64,000 bases of DNA from Pseudomonas sp. KU43P (GTDB taxonomy: Bacteria > Pseudomonadota > Gammaproteobacteria > Pseudomonadales > Pseudomonadaceae), in assembly GCF_033095865.1 (NCBI RefSeq), contig NZ_AP019365.1:5801501-5865500 (forward strand), read 5' to 3'. A program made the translations under genes and the position numbers. Shown here piece after piece: positions 18,608 through 26,975 of this stretch. The notes under the pieces were generated by a model. It made no database searches and was not told the origin of the DNA. It saw only the letters and a program-made list of their open reading frames with translations. Within the stretch, counting starts at the first letter, position 1; each line of letters starts with the position of its first letter.

Positions 18608-19657
18608 ATGCCGCCCCGCTTGGCCTCCCTGTTCGCCGCCTTGATCCTGCCCGGGCTTGCCCAGGCCGCAACCACTTACTACCCGCTGACAGTCAGCAAC
18701 TGTGGGGTGCCACAGACGTTTGCGCAGGCGCCGGAGCGTGCCGTCTCCATCGGCCAGGCAGGCACCGAGATCCTGTATGCCCTGGGCTTGGGCGACAAAC
18801 TGGCGGGCACTTCATTGTGGTTCAACAATGTGTTGCCCGAATTCAAGGCGCAGAACGACAAGGTCGAGCGCCTCGCCGATAACGAGCCGAGTTTCGAAGC
18901 CGTCGTCAGCAAGCGTCCGCAACTGGTGACCGTGCAGTTCGAATGGATGGTCGGCCCACAGGGCGCGGTCGGAACGCGTGAGCAATTCAGTGAACTGCAG
19001 ATCCCGACCTACCTGTTACCGTCCGACTGCGAAGGCAAGGACAACCTGGTCGGCGCCGACGGTACCCGCACACAGCCGTTCCGTATCGACACCCTCTACA
19101 AGAGTGTCAGCGAGCTGGCGAAGATCTTCGATGCTCAGGACCGTGGCGCTGCACTGAATGCCGACCTCAAGGCTCGCCTGGCACAGGCCAGGCAGCAGCT
19201 CGCCGGCAAGGATCTATCGCATACCTCCGCCCTGTTCTGGTTCTCCAGCGCCGACCTTGCCCTGGACCCCTATGTCGCCGGCCGCCAGGGTGTGGCTGAC
19301 TTCATGCTGCAAACACTCGGCGTACGTAATGTCGTGGAATCCAATGAAGAATGGCCAACCGTCGGGTGGGAAACCCTGGCCAAGGCCAATCCGACGTGGA
19401 TCATCATCGCCCGCATGGATCGCCGTCGCTTCCCCGCCGACGACCACCAGAAGAAGCTCGACTTCCTGCGCAGCGACCCTGTCACTCAGCAGATGGATGC
19501 GGTGAAACAAGGGCGCATCGTGATATTGGATGCCGACGCCATGCAGGCTGGCATTCGTCTGTTCCGCGGCCTGGAAACCCTCTCGGATGCCTTCGCGACC
19601 GGCAAAGTGGCTGCCAATCAGTCGGCGGAAGTAAGGCTGACTCGCCAGGCACCGTAG
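18608..19657 (+). CDS. Periplasmic substrate-binding protein, BtuF/FecB-like (copy 1)
   Basis: A 349-residue exported protein with signal peptide MPPRLASLFAALILPGLAQA. The mature part fits the periplasmic binding protein family for siderophores and cobalamin (NCGVPQTFAQAPERAVSI, GTEILYALGLGDKLAGTS). By direct comparison it differs from the copy at 37280-38290 at about 40 of 333 residues (88% identical). It has no permease or ATPase neighbours. The last ~16 residues differ from copy 2 because the reading frame runs into the antisense strand of the phosphatase gene and overlaps it by 40 bases. The riboswitch that precedes copy 2 has been deleted here, so control by cobalamin is probably lost. 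Confidence 0.85.
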   Translation: MPPRLASLFAALILPGLAQAATTYYPLTVSNCGVPQTFAQAPERAVSIGQAGTEILYALGLGDKLAGTSLWFNNVLPEFKAQNDKVERLADNEPSFEAVVSKRPQLVTVQFEWMVGPQGAVGTREQFSELQIPTYLLPSDCEGKDNLVGADGTRTQPFRIDTLYKSVSELAKIFDAQDRGAALNADLKARLAQARQQLAGKDLSHTSALFWFSSADLALDPYVAGRQGVADFMLQTLGVRNVVESNEEWPTVGWETLAKANPTWIIIARMDRRRFPADDHQKKLDFLRSDPVTQQMDAVKQGRIVILDADAMQAGIRLFRGLETLSDAFATGKVAANQSAEVRLTRQAP

Positions 19658-20166
19658 TGGCCTAGCTGCAATTGAGAAAGCGGTTGTACGTCGATGCGAT
19701 GGAATGCCGACAAGGGGCACTGCAATACATGCATCATGGCCGCCCGGATGATCATGGGGTGCGTCACCGCAACCCAATGACCCGGTGCAGTGAACCCATC
19801 CAGCCAGTGGGCCACGCGTTGGCATACGTCGACGATCGACTCACCCCCATGCGGCGTCGAGCGGGGGTCGGTCAACCAGGCCTGCACAAGAGCAGGCTCA
19901 TCTCGCTGCAGCGCCTTTAGCGCGACCCCCTTCCACACCCCGAAATCGCAGTCCCGCAATGCATGCTCTACGGCTACTTGCAGCCCCAGCATGGCCGCAG
20001 TCTGTGAGGTGCGCAGTTCAGGGCCGGCCAGACCGATGGCGCCATCCGGCAACACCAAAGGATGGCGCTGCGATAAGCGGATTTCATCAGCATCGGAATG
20101 AAAGTGGCCCAACCTTTGTGCGTCGGTCAGTGCGTGGCTGATGAGTGTGAGATGAGTGGCCTTCAC
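19618..20166 (-). CDS. Histidine-phosphatase-fold protein, cobalt-locus type (copy 1)
   Basis: A 182-residue phosphoglycerate-mutase superfamily protein. The catalytic N-terminal RHG motif is replaced by LISHA. The downstream elements LAGPELRTSQTAAML, PHGGES and the second histidine AVTHPMIIRA are kept. The start is a GTG at 20166 aligned with the ATG of copy 2 (40251-40799). Both are exactly 182 residues and roughly two-thirds identical by eye. The family is linked to cobalamin/cobalt loci and to CobC-type alpha-ribazole phosphatases. With the Arg lost, activity is uncertain. Confidence 0.75.
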   Translation of the reverse strand: MKATHLTLISHALTDAQRLGHFHSDADEIRLSQRHPLVLPDGAIGLAGPELRTSQTAAMLGLQVAVEHALRDCDFGVWKGVALKALQRDEPALVQAWLTDPRSTPHGGESIVDVCQRVAHWLDGFTAPGHWVAVTHPMIIRAAMMHVLQCPLSAFHRIDVQPLSQLQLGHYGAWRVSLTSAD

Positions 20167-20193
20167 GGGTGAACCTTCATGAGCGCAATCCCT

Positions 20194-20222
20194 AATAAAA
20201 ACGCCCCGAGTATTTCGGGGCG
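20194..20222 (-). terminator. metE: Intrinsic terminator for metE
   Basis: On the minus strand CGCCCCGA / TCGGGGCG stem followed by TTTTTATT. It lies 250 bases beyond the metE stop, in the direction of metE transcription. Confidence 0.75.
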
Positions 20223-20270
20223 AGGCAATGGATAGGCGGTGAGAGATCACCTATCACTCCATCGAGGCGC

Positions 20271-20372
20271 TCACTTCAGCGCGCCAGCTACCGCATTGAA
20301 AAATACCGCTTGCTCGTCATACAAGGAACTAAGCGTCTCCGCGTTTTTCCATGTTGACCACTGCCGACTGGC
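20271..20372 (-). pseudogene. Possible relic of a small protein gene downstream of metE
   Basis: An open stretch of 33 codons on the minus strand, with no start codon after the preceding stop at 20373-20375, encodes WKNAETLSSLYDEQAVFF followed by NAVAGALK. It has a natural protein-like composition. A different minus frame just upstream opens with [17 protein letters not shown]. Together they look like a short gene broken by a frameshift. I do not recognise the family. This is weak evidence, and the region may simply be non-coding. Confidence 0.25.
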
Positions 20373-20476
20373 TCAAGACAAGCTTGGCGATACCCGCGCA
20401 ATAGCCGCAGGGATAGTTTGCTCTGAAACGAGAAACGGGACGCACTGCTTCCCGTTCGCTCATCTGACCCGATGAT

Positions 20477-22765
20477 TCAAGCCGTGGCGCGCAGTTCGCG
20501 GGCGGCTGCGACCATGTTCACCAGCGCAGCCTCGGTTTCCAGCCAGGCACGGGTTTTCAGGCCGCAGTCCGGGTTGACCCACAGGCGCTCGGCGGGAATG
20601 CGCTGGGCGGCCTTGCTCAACAGCTTGATGATCTCTTCCTTGGTCGGCACCCGCGGCGAGTGAATGTCGTACACGCCTGGGCCGATCTCGTTCGGGTAGT
20701 CGAACTTCTCGAAGGCTTCCAGCAGTTCCATGTCCGACCTCGAGGTCTCGATGGTGATGACGTCAGCGTCCATTGCGGCGATCGACTCGATCACGTCGTT
20801 GAACTCGCTGTAGCACATATGGGTATGGATCTGCGTTTCGTCACGTACACCCGACGCGCACAGACGGAACGCTTCGGTTGCCCAGTCCAGGTAATGCGCC
20901 CAGGCGCTCTTGCGCAGCGGAAGGCCTTCACGGAACGCAGCTTCGTCGATCTGTACGATCTTGATGCCGGCAGCTTCAAGGTCGACCACTTCGTCGCGAA
21001 TGGCCAAGGCCAATTGCCGGGCCTGTACTTCGCGGCTCACGTCTTCGCGTGGGAAGGACCACATCAACATGGTCACCGGGCCGGTCAGCATGCCCTTCAT
21101 GACCTTGTCGGTCAGGCCCTGGGCGTACTGGATCCACTGCACGGTCATGGCTTTCGGGCGGCTCAGGTCACCGAAAATGACCGCGGGCTTCACACAGCGC
21201 GATCCATAGCTCTGCACCCAGCCAAAGCGGGTGAACACATAGCCGTCCAACTGCTCGGCGAAGTACTCGACCATGTCGTTACGTTCCGCTTCCCCGTGCA
21301 CCAGCACATCCAAGCCCAGATTCTCCTGGATCTCGACGGCATGGCGTATCTCGCTCTGCATGGCTTCGACGTAGTCGGCCTCGGTCAGCTTGCCTTGCTT
21401 GAACGCCTGACGCGCCAGACGGATTGCCGACGTCTGCGGGAACGACCCGATGGTGGTGGTGGGGTAAGCTGGCAAGCCCAGGCCTGCCCGCTGCTTGGCG
21501 ATGCGCTGTTCAAAGGCTGACTGGCGCTGGCTGTCGACCGGCTTGATGGCGGCCAGGCGAGCTTGCACCGCCGGCTTGTGGATACGGGGCGAGGCGGCGC
21601 GGCTGGCCTGAATGGCGCAGCTGCGGGCCAGAGCAGCAACCACCTCGTCAGCGCCTGGCGCGTTGACAGCCTTGGTCAGCACGGCCACTTCCTGACACTT
21701 TTGCACGGCGAAGGCCAGCCAGCTCTTGAGCTCGGCATCGAGCTGGTCTTCGCGGGCCAGGTCCACCGGGCTGTGCAGCAGTGAGCAGGACGGCGCGACC
21801 CACAGGCGATCGCCCAGGCGCTCGGCAGCATCCTGCAGCACGGCAACAGCTTTCTCCAGGTCGCAGGCCCACACGTTGCGGCCGTTGACCAGCCCAAGCG
21901 ACAGCACTTTGTAGGCCGGCAGGCGATCGAGAATGGTCGGGTATTGATCAGGTGCGCGCACCAGGTCGATGTGCAGGCCATCCACAGGCAGGTTGGCGGC
22001 CAGGCCAAGGTTTTCTTCCAGGCCACCAAAGTAGGTGGCGATCAGTTTTTTCAGCGGCGCACGCTGCAGGATGTTGTAGACGCGCTCGTAGGCGCTCTTC
22101 CATTCCTGGGGCAGATCCAGCACCAGGATCGGCTCGTCGATCTGTACCCACTCCACGCCTTGAGCAGCCAGGCGGTTGAAGATCTCGTCGTACAGCGGCA
22201 GCAGGCGCTCGACCAACTCCAGCTTGTCGAAGTCGGCACCTTTGGTCTTGCCGAGCCACAGGTAGGTCAGGGGGCCGATCACCACTGGCTTCACGACGTG
22301 GCCCAAGGCCTTGGCTTCGTCGACTTCTTCGAAAAGCTGCTCCCAGCTCAGGGCGAACTGCTGGTCAGCGGTGAACTCGGGTACCAGGTAGTGGTAGTTG
22401 GTGTCGAACCACTTGGTCATTTCCTGGGCGTGGGCGCCACCGCAGCAGTTATCCACAGCGCCACGGGCCATGCTGAACAGGGTCTGCAGGGTTGGCTTGG
22501 CACCGGTGTGGCTGCGGAAACGCTCGGGGATCACGCCGAATGTCAGTGAATGGGTGAGGACTTGGTCGTACCAGGCGAAGTCGCCGACCGGCAGCAGTTC
22601 GATGCCCGCGTCCTTCTGAGCTTGCCAGTGGGTGGCACGCAACTCACGACCGACAGCGTGCAGACCGGCCTCGCTCAGCTCGCCTTTCCAGAATGCTTCC
22701 TGGGCTTTTTTCAGCTCGCGGTCACGGCCAATGCGCGGAAAGCCGAGGTTGTGTGCCAGTGCCAT
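20477..22765 (-). CDS. metE: Cobalamin-independent methionine synthase
   Basis: Transfers methyl from 5-methyltetrahydropteroyl-triglutamate to homocysteine, the last step of methionine synthesis without B12. It has 762 residues: N-terminal domain [20 protein letters not shown], linker and C-terminal barrel with [10 protein letters not shown]. Zinc ligands lie in HTHMCYSEF and the terminal NPDCGLKTR. The start at 22765 has AAGGA upstream. The upstream region carries a MetR-type operator that is nearly identical to the one in front of metR 23 kb away. metR itself is not next to metE here, although the two are usually divergent neighbours. Confidence 0.96.
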   Translation of the reverse strand: MALAHNLGFPRIGRDRELKKAQEAFWKGELSEAGLHAVGRELRATHWQAQKDAGIELLPVGDFAWYDQVLTHSLTFGVIPERFRSHTGAKPTLQTLFSMARGAVDNCCGGAHAQEMTKWFDTNYHYLVPEFTADQQFALSWEQLFEEVDEAKALGHVVKPVVIGPLTYLWLGKTKGADFDKLELVERLLPLYDEIFNRLAAQGVEWVQIDEPILVLDLPQEWKSAYERVYNILQRAPLKKLIATYFGGLEENLGLAANLPVDGLHIDLVRAPDQYPTILDRLPAYKVLSLGLVNGRNVWACDLEKAVAVLQDAAERLGDRLWVAPSCSLLHSPVDLAREDQLDAELKSWLAFAVQKCQEVAVLTKAVNAPGADEVVAALARSCAIQASRAASPRIHKPAVQARLAAIKPVDSQRQSAFEQRIAKQRAGLGLPAYPTTTIGSFPQTSAIRLARQAFKQGKLTEADYVEAMQSEIRHAVEIQENLGLDVLVHGEAERNDMVEYFAEQLDGYVFTRFGWVQSYGSRCVKPAVIFGDLSRPKAMTVQWIQYAQGLTDKVMKGMLTGPVTMLMWSFPREDVSREVQARQLALAIRDEVVDLEAAGIKIVQIDEAAFREGLPLRKSAWAHYLDWATEAFRLCASGVRDETQIHTHMCYSEFNDVIESIAAMDADVITIETSRSDMELLEAFEKFDYPNEIGPGVYDIHSPRVPTKEEIIKLLSKAAQRIPAERLWVNPDCGLKTRAWLETEAALVNMVAAARELRATA

Positions 22766-22823
22766 GGTGTTTTGTCCTTCAAACGAGAAATTCGATGAGG
22801 GCAATTGTCAGGACACTGGCGTA

Positions 22824-22872
22824 ATGAGACAAACTCATTATTTTTAAGAGCAACTGTAGTTTTTCTCATGAT
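22824..22872. repeat. MetR control region, metE copy
   Basis: ATGAGACAAACTCATT (22824-22839) and TGTAGTTTTTCTCATGAT (22855-22872) recur exactly, at the same 31-base offset, upstream of metR (46053-46101). In all, 44 of 49 bases agree. TGAGACAAACTCA is an inverted repeat of the MetR operator type. The final ATGAT corresponds to the metR start codon, so this looks like the end of a lost metR gene. Confidence 0.8.
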
Positions 22873-22893
22873 GCGCTTGGATGGGGCAGCCTG

Positions 22894-23805
22894 CTATGCC
22901 CTGCCCCGGTCCATGGCCGCCAGGTGTGCCGCGAGGAACTCAACGCACGTTCGGACTTTGGCCGAACGGTTCAAGCGATTGGGATAGACCGCCCAGACGT
23001 TCGCTTCCTGATCCCATTGAGGCAGCACCTGCACAAGAGTCCCTGACTCAAGCTGCGGGCCTACGTCCCACAACGAACGAAGGAGAATTCCGCGTCCATC
23101 GACACACCACTCCATCGCTACTTCCCCGTGGTTGGTCGAGAGCGGCCCTGTGACCTTCACGCTTGCGGTGTTTGCGCCATTCCTCAGGCGCCACACACCA
23201 AAAGGATGATCGCGCTCCTTGATGACAAGGCAGTCATGACGAGCGAGATCCTCCAGGGATTTCGGCACACCTCTTCGTTCGAGGTACGCAGGGGCCGCGC
23301 AGAGGATTCGGCGATTGGACGCAAGCTTCTTCGCGATCAGGTGAGGCGCAATCTCGTCGCCAATCCGGACATCCAGATCGAACCCTTCTGAAGCGATATC
23401 GACGATCCGGTCGAACATTTCGAACCGGACAGTGAGGCCCGGATGGGCCGCGGTCATCTGCGAAATCAGCGGGGCAACCACTTTGTGCCCGAACCCGAAG
23501 CTGCTGCAGATTCGCAGCAGCCCGCGGGGTTCTCCCTGGACTGTGGATACTTCCTGGATCAACTGGTCAAGGTCATCGAGCACACGCAACGCCCAATGGA
23601 ACACCCGCTCACCTTCCTCCGTGATCGAGACGCGGCGAGTGCTGCGGTGAAGCAGCTTCGTGCCCAGCGAGTCCTCCAGGACTCGAATGCGTTTGCTGAC
23701 ATAGCCGGCTGATACACCGAACTCTTCGGCCACCGCGTTGAAGCTGGTTTTTCGGGCAACTGCAACGAAGACCCTAAGGTCCTCGTTCAACGGCATATTG
23801 TTCAT
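22894..23805 (-). CDS. LysR-family regulator (DmlR/TtdR-like)
   Basis: A 303-residue LysR transcription factor. The winged helix-turn-helix lies at residues 8-65 (SFNAVAEEFGVSAGYVSKRI), with an effector-binding domain from ~90 (RGLLRICSSFGFGHKVVAPL). It is divergent from the tartrate/D-malate dehydrogenase gene with 107 bases between starts. This is the classic arrangement for a LysR activator of that enzyme gene, as with DmlR-DmlA in Escherichia coli. An alternative start is ATG 23796. Confidence 0.88.
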   Translation of the reverse strand: MNNMPLNEDLRVFVAVARKTSFNAVAEEFGVSAGYVSKRIRVLEDSLGTKLLHRSTRRVSITEEGERVFHWALRVLDDLDQLIQEVSTVQGEPRGLLRICSSFGFGHKVVAPLISQMTAAHPGLTVRFEMFDRIVDIASEGFDLDVRIGDEIAPHLIAKKLASNRRILCAAPAYLERRGVPKSLEDLARHDCLVIKERDHPFGVWRLRNGANTASVKVTGPLSTNHGEVAMEWCVDGRGILLRSLWDVGPQLESGTLVQVLPQWDQEANVWAVYPNRLNRSAKVRTCVEFLAAHLAAMDRGRA

Positions 23806-23912
23806 GATTCGTAAATACTCATTCGCCAGAGGCTCGATTGATCTCTTACAGGAAACACTTAAGCTGAGTCAAACAGCGTCGCAGCCAACACAAGAATCGG
23901 AGTACCACAGAG

Positions 23913-24977
23913 ATGACAAAGACCCTGAAGATCGCGGCTATCGCAGGTGACGGGATCGGCAAGGAAGTGATGCCAGAGGGCCTGCGGGTGCTGGAAGCTG
24001 CTGCCCGCCGATTTGGTTTCGGCCTTGAGTACCACCACTTCGAATGGGCGAGCTGCGATTACTATCTCCAGCACGGCAAGATGATGCCCGATGACTGGAA
24101 AGAACAGCTTTCGGGGATGGATGCCATTTTCTTCGGCGCGGTCGGCTGGCCCGATACCGTACCCGACCACATCTCGCTGTGGGGGTCGTTGCTCAAATTC
24201 CGACGTGAGTTCGATCAGTACATCAACCTTCGTCCGGTTCGGCTGTTCGAAGGCGTGCCTTGCCCGTTGGCCAATCGCAAACCCGGCGACATCGACTACT
24301 ACGTCGTGCGTGAGAACACCGAGGGGGAGTACACATCGCTTGGCGGCATCATGTACGAAAACACCGAACGCGAGATTGTCATCCAGGAGTCGGTCTATTC
24401 GCGTCACGGCGCCAATCGGCTGTTGAAGTACGCGTTCGACCTGGCACAAAGCCGCCCACGCAAGCATGTAACGCTGGCGACCAAGAGCAATGGCGTGGCG
24501 ATCAGCATGCCGTGGTGGGATGCTCGTGCCGATGACGTGGCCAAGGATTACCCCGAGATCACCCTGGACAAGCAGCACATCGATATCCTGGCTGCCCGTT
24601 TCGTCCTGCAGCCCGGCCGGTTCGACGTGGTCGCTGCCACTAATCTATTTGGCGACATCCTGTCCGACCTGGGGCCTGCAACGACCGGCACCATTGGTAT
24701 CGCACCGTCCGCGAACCTCAACCCCGAGCGCGTCTTCCCGAGCCTTTTCGAACCCGTGCACGGCTCCGCGCCGGACATCTACGGGCAAAACATTGCCAAC
24801 CCCATCGCGATGATCTGGTCGGGCGCTCTGATGCTGGACTTCCTGGGGCAGCGTGAAGCGCACGATGCCATTCTGCGGGCAATCGAACAGGTGCTCAAAG
24901 AGGGCCCACGCACGCGGGATCTGGGGGGTGTTGCATCGACGACGGAAGTCGGTGAGGCTGTCGCCGCGCTGGTCTGA
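23913..24977 (+). CDS. ttuC: Tartrate dehydrogenase / D-malate dehydrogenase (decarboxylating)
   Basis: A 354-residue NAD-dependent beta-decarboxylating dehydrogenase of the isocitrate/isopropylmalate family. Motifs are IAGDGIGKEVMPEGL at the N-terminus, VVRENTEGEYTSLGG for substrate binding, the catalytic Lys in TLATKSNG, metal-binding aspartates in AATNLFGDILSDLG, and EPVHGSAPDIYG for NAD. In carnitine degraders this enzyme oxidises D-malate to pyruvate, so its place 0.9 kb from the carnitine monooxygenase genes fits a shared pathway. A clear terminator follows. Confidence 0.9.
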   Translation: MTKTLKIAAIAGDGIGKEVMPEGLRVLEAAARRFGFGLEYHHFEWASCDYYLQHGKMMPDDWKEQLSGMDAIFFGAVGWPDTVPDHISLWGSLLKFRREFDQYINLRPVRLFEGVPCPLANRKPGDIDYYVVRENTEGEYTSLGGIMYENTEREIVIQESVYSRHGANRLLKYAFDLAQSRPRKHVTLATKSNGVAISMPWWDARADDVAKDYPEITLDKQHIDILAARFVLQPGRFDVVAATNLFGDILSDLGPATTGTIGIAPSANLNPERVFPSLFEPVHGSAPDIYGQNIANPIAMIWSGALMLDFLGQREAHDAILRAIEQVLKEGPRTRDLGGVASTTEVGEAVAALV

Positions 24978-24984
24978 TCGTACT

Positions 24985-25009
24985 GAAAGCCCCGCAACGC
25001 GGGGCTTTC
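24985..25009. terminator. Bidirectional intrinsic terminator
   Basis: GAAAGCCCCGC / GCGGGGCTTTC stem with a 3-base loop, 8 bases after ttuC, between ttuC and the convergent XRE-PAS gene. Confidence 0.85.
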
Positions 25010-25040
25010 CCATCCATGAGGGGCGCCGCAGCCCTGTTTG

Positions 25041-25748
25041 CTAGGCGTCGCTAGCCGCAGTCAGCTTCGCTTCCAGCTCTCTGATCCTCAGCAGCAGTGC
25101 CTGCTGTTCGACCTTTGCGGCGGTGTTATCCATGCTGATACCGACAACCTTGATGGGGCGATCGGCAGCGTCGTGTATCACGGTCGAGCGAGACGAGATC
25201 CACCGCACACTGTCATCGGGCTGGTACATCCGGTACTCGTAATCGCAGTGCTCACCACTGCTGATCATCCGCTCGTACATTGCCTGCATCGCCTGAACGT
25301 CCTCGGCGGGCAAATGGCTCCAGAAGTCCTCGTTCGAACTGATGGTCCAGCCGTACACGTCCTTGACGTTCGAGGAATAGGTCACCTCGTCACTGATCAG
25401 ATTCCATTCCCAAGTCACGATACGAGCGCCTTCCTGGGCGAGCTTCATCCGCGCTTCGCTTTCCATGATTTCGGCCGCGTAGCGCCGGCGCAGGTCGGTC
25501 ATCGGCAGCTCGACAGGCTCTGCTTGCTGGACGCTGCTCAGTGCCTCCTGACCATAACGTAGCCAGAGCCAGTTCACCCGAAGAAAGTCGGCAAGCTTGC
25601 GCAGGTTGTCGTAGTCGATCTCACCGCCCTTGGTCCATTTGTGGACAGCGGTGCGGGATATGCCAAGTGCGGTACCGACCGCCTGGAGGGTCAACTTGTT
25701 GTGTTCAAGCAGTTCCTTGAGGCGGAAGGCGAAGCTGTTTTCCTGCAT
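25041..25748 (-). CDS. XRE-type HTH plus PAS domain regulator
   Basis: A 235-residue predicted transcription regulator. The N-terminal helix-turn-helix is LTLQAVGTALGISRTAVHKWTKGG (residues ~19-42). A linker leads to a PAS_3-type sensor domain (GARIVTWEWNLISDEVTYSSN ... YEYRMYQPDDSVRWISSRS). A C-terminal coiled-coil-like segment (RIRELEAKL) is last. There is no kinase or cyclase domain, so it probably senses a ligand and binds DNA directly. It is convergent with ttuC and upstream of nothing on its own strand, so its target is unknown. The Shine-Dalgarno sequence is weak. Confidence 0.75.
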   Translation of the reverse strand: MQENSFAFRLKELLEHNKLTLQAVGTALGISRTAVHKWTKGGEIDYDNLRKLADFLRVNWLWLRYGQEALSSVQQAEPVELPMTDLRRRYAAEIMESEARMKLAQEGARIVTWEWNLISDEVTYSSNVKDVYGWTISSNEDFWSHLPAEDVQAMQAMYERMISSGEHCDYEYRMYQPDDSVRWISSRSTVIHDAADRPIKVVGISMDNTAAKVEQQALLLRIRELEAKLTAASDA

Positions 25749-25892
25749 AGGGGAACGGTCCGAGAAGGGCTTGGCTGCCAGTATACACATCTGTAAACCC
25801 ATGGATTACAGACGAGAGCGGCAAGCCCTTGGCAAGGCTCGGAGAACGGCGGCGCGCATCATGGATGCGCTAACGCTTGAAGCGACGGGCGT

Positions 25893-26852
25893 TCAGAGGT
25901 CGATGACCAACCTTGAGCCACGTGCGCGGGAGACGCAGATCATCATGGTTTGCTGGGAGGCTTTTTCTTCATCGGAAAGGTATTGGTCAACGTGCTCGGC
26001 TTCGCCTTCGAGGATGCGAGTCTCACAGGTACCGCAAACGCCTTCACGGCAAAGGCATTCCACCTGGGCGGCTTTGACGTTCTCAATGGCCTGGATGATA
26101 GTCATGCCCTCCTCGACCTGAAGCTCCCGACCGGACCTCCCGAGTACAAGGGTAAATGCACCGCCGGCAGCCGGAGCGGCGGCGAACTGCTCGAAATGCA
26201 CCCGGGCGTCGGCGATGCCAGCAGCCTTGGCGCCTTCGACGACCGCGTCGATCAAGGGCTTCGGGCCGCACACATAAACGTGCGCATCATCGCTCAGCCC
26301 TGCATACAACGCCGGGAGGTCAAGGCGACGTCCAAGGCTGTCGACGTACAAGCTGATATTTCCGGCATGCGGGCCGTCGACCAATTGCCCTTGGAACGCA
26401 CCATGATCGGGGCTGCGAAACGCATAATGAAGTTCGTAGGGAACATCACCCCCTTCCAACTCGTGAAGTTGCGACAGGAAAGGTGTGATCCCGATTCCGC
26501 CGGCGATCATCACATGCTTGCCGGCAGCGGTGTCGAGGCCGAACAGGTTGTTCGGCGTCGAGATGGTGAGCTCGGTGCCGACCTCGACCTTCTCATGCAT
26601 GAAGGCAGAGCCACCCTTGGATTGCTCCTCCAAACGTACCCCGATCTGGTACCGGGACAGGTCCCTGGGATCACTCATCAAGGAATACGCGTTGCTGAGG
26701 CCTTCCGCCATCTTCACGATCACGTGGCTACCCCCCGTGAAGGCCGGCATGGGTTGACCATCGGCACGCGCAAGCGTGAAACGCTTGATTTGCGCAGTCG
26801 CCTGTTCAACTTCGGTCACTCGCACACTAAACATCTCGTAAGCACTGGCCAT
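25893..26852 (-). CDS. cntB: Carnitine monooxygenase reductase subunit
   Basis: A 319-residue NAD(P)H-dependent flavin/iron-sulfur reductase that feeds electrons to CntA. An N-terminal FMN-binding barrel (YSLMSDP in place of RxYS) is followed by a nucleotide domain (IAGGIGITPFLSQL, VYVCGPKPLID). A C-terminal plant-type [2Fe-2S] domain has ligands in CLCREGVCGTC near residues 265-275 and MMICVSRA. The gene lies 123 bases downstream of cntA on the same strand. This domain order is the usual one for the phthalate-dioxygenase reductase class. Confidence 0.9.
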   Translation of the reverse strand: MASAYEMFSVRVTEVEQATAQIKRFTLARADGQPMPAFTGGSHVIVKMAEGLSNAYSLMSDPRDLSRYQIGVRLEEQSKGGSAFMHEKVEVGTELTISTPNNLFGLDTAAGKHVMIAGGIGITPFLSQLHELEGGDVPYELHYAFRSPDHGAFQGQLVDGPHAGNISLYVDSLGRRLDLPALYAGLSDDAHVYVCGPKPLIDAVVEGAKAAGIADARVHFEQFAAAPAAGGAFTLVLGRSGRELQVEEGMTIIQAIENVKAAQVECLCREGVCGTCETRILEGEAEHVDQYLSDEEKASQQTMMICVSRARGSRLVIDL

Positions 26853-26975
26853 CTTGCACCTCAACTCCGCGCAGGGCGGCGGCCCCGCCGCCCTGGCACT
26901 ACTTCTTCGGATCGTGGGGTCCGGAATAAACGACAGGAATGGATTGCCCCGGCTTTTACGGCCGGGGGCTCATGC

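Noticed and set aside
20239..20475. 78-codon plus-strand frame downstream of metE
   Set aside because: No motif, and it crosses the metE 3' region. The minus-strand relic is a better, though weak, reading.
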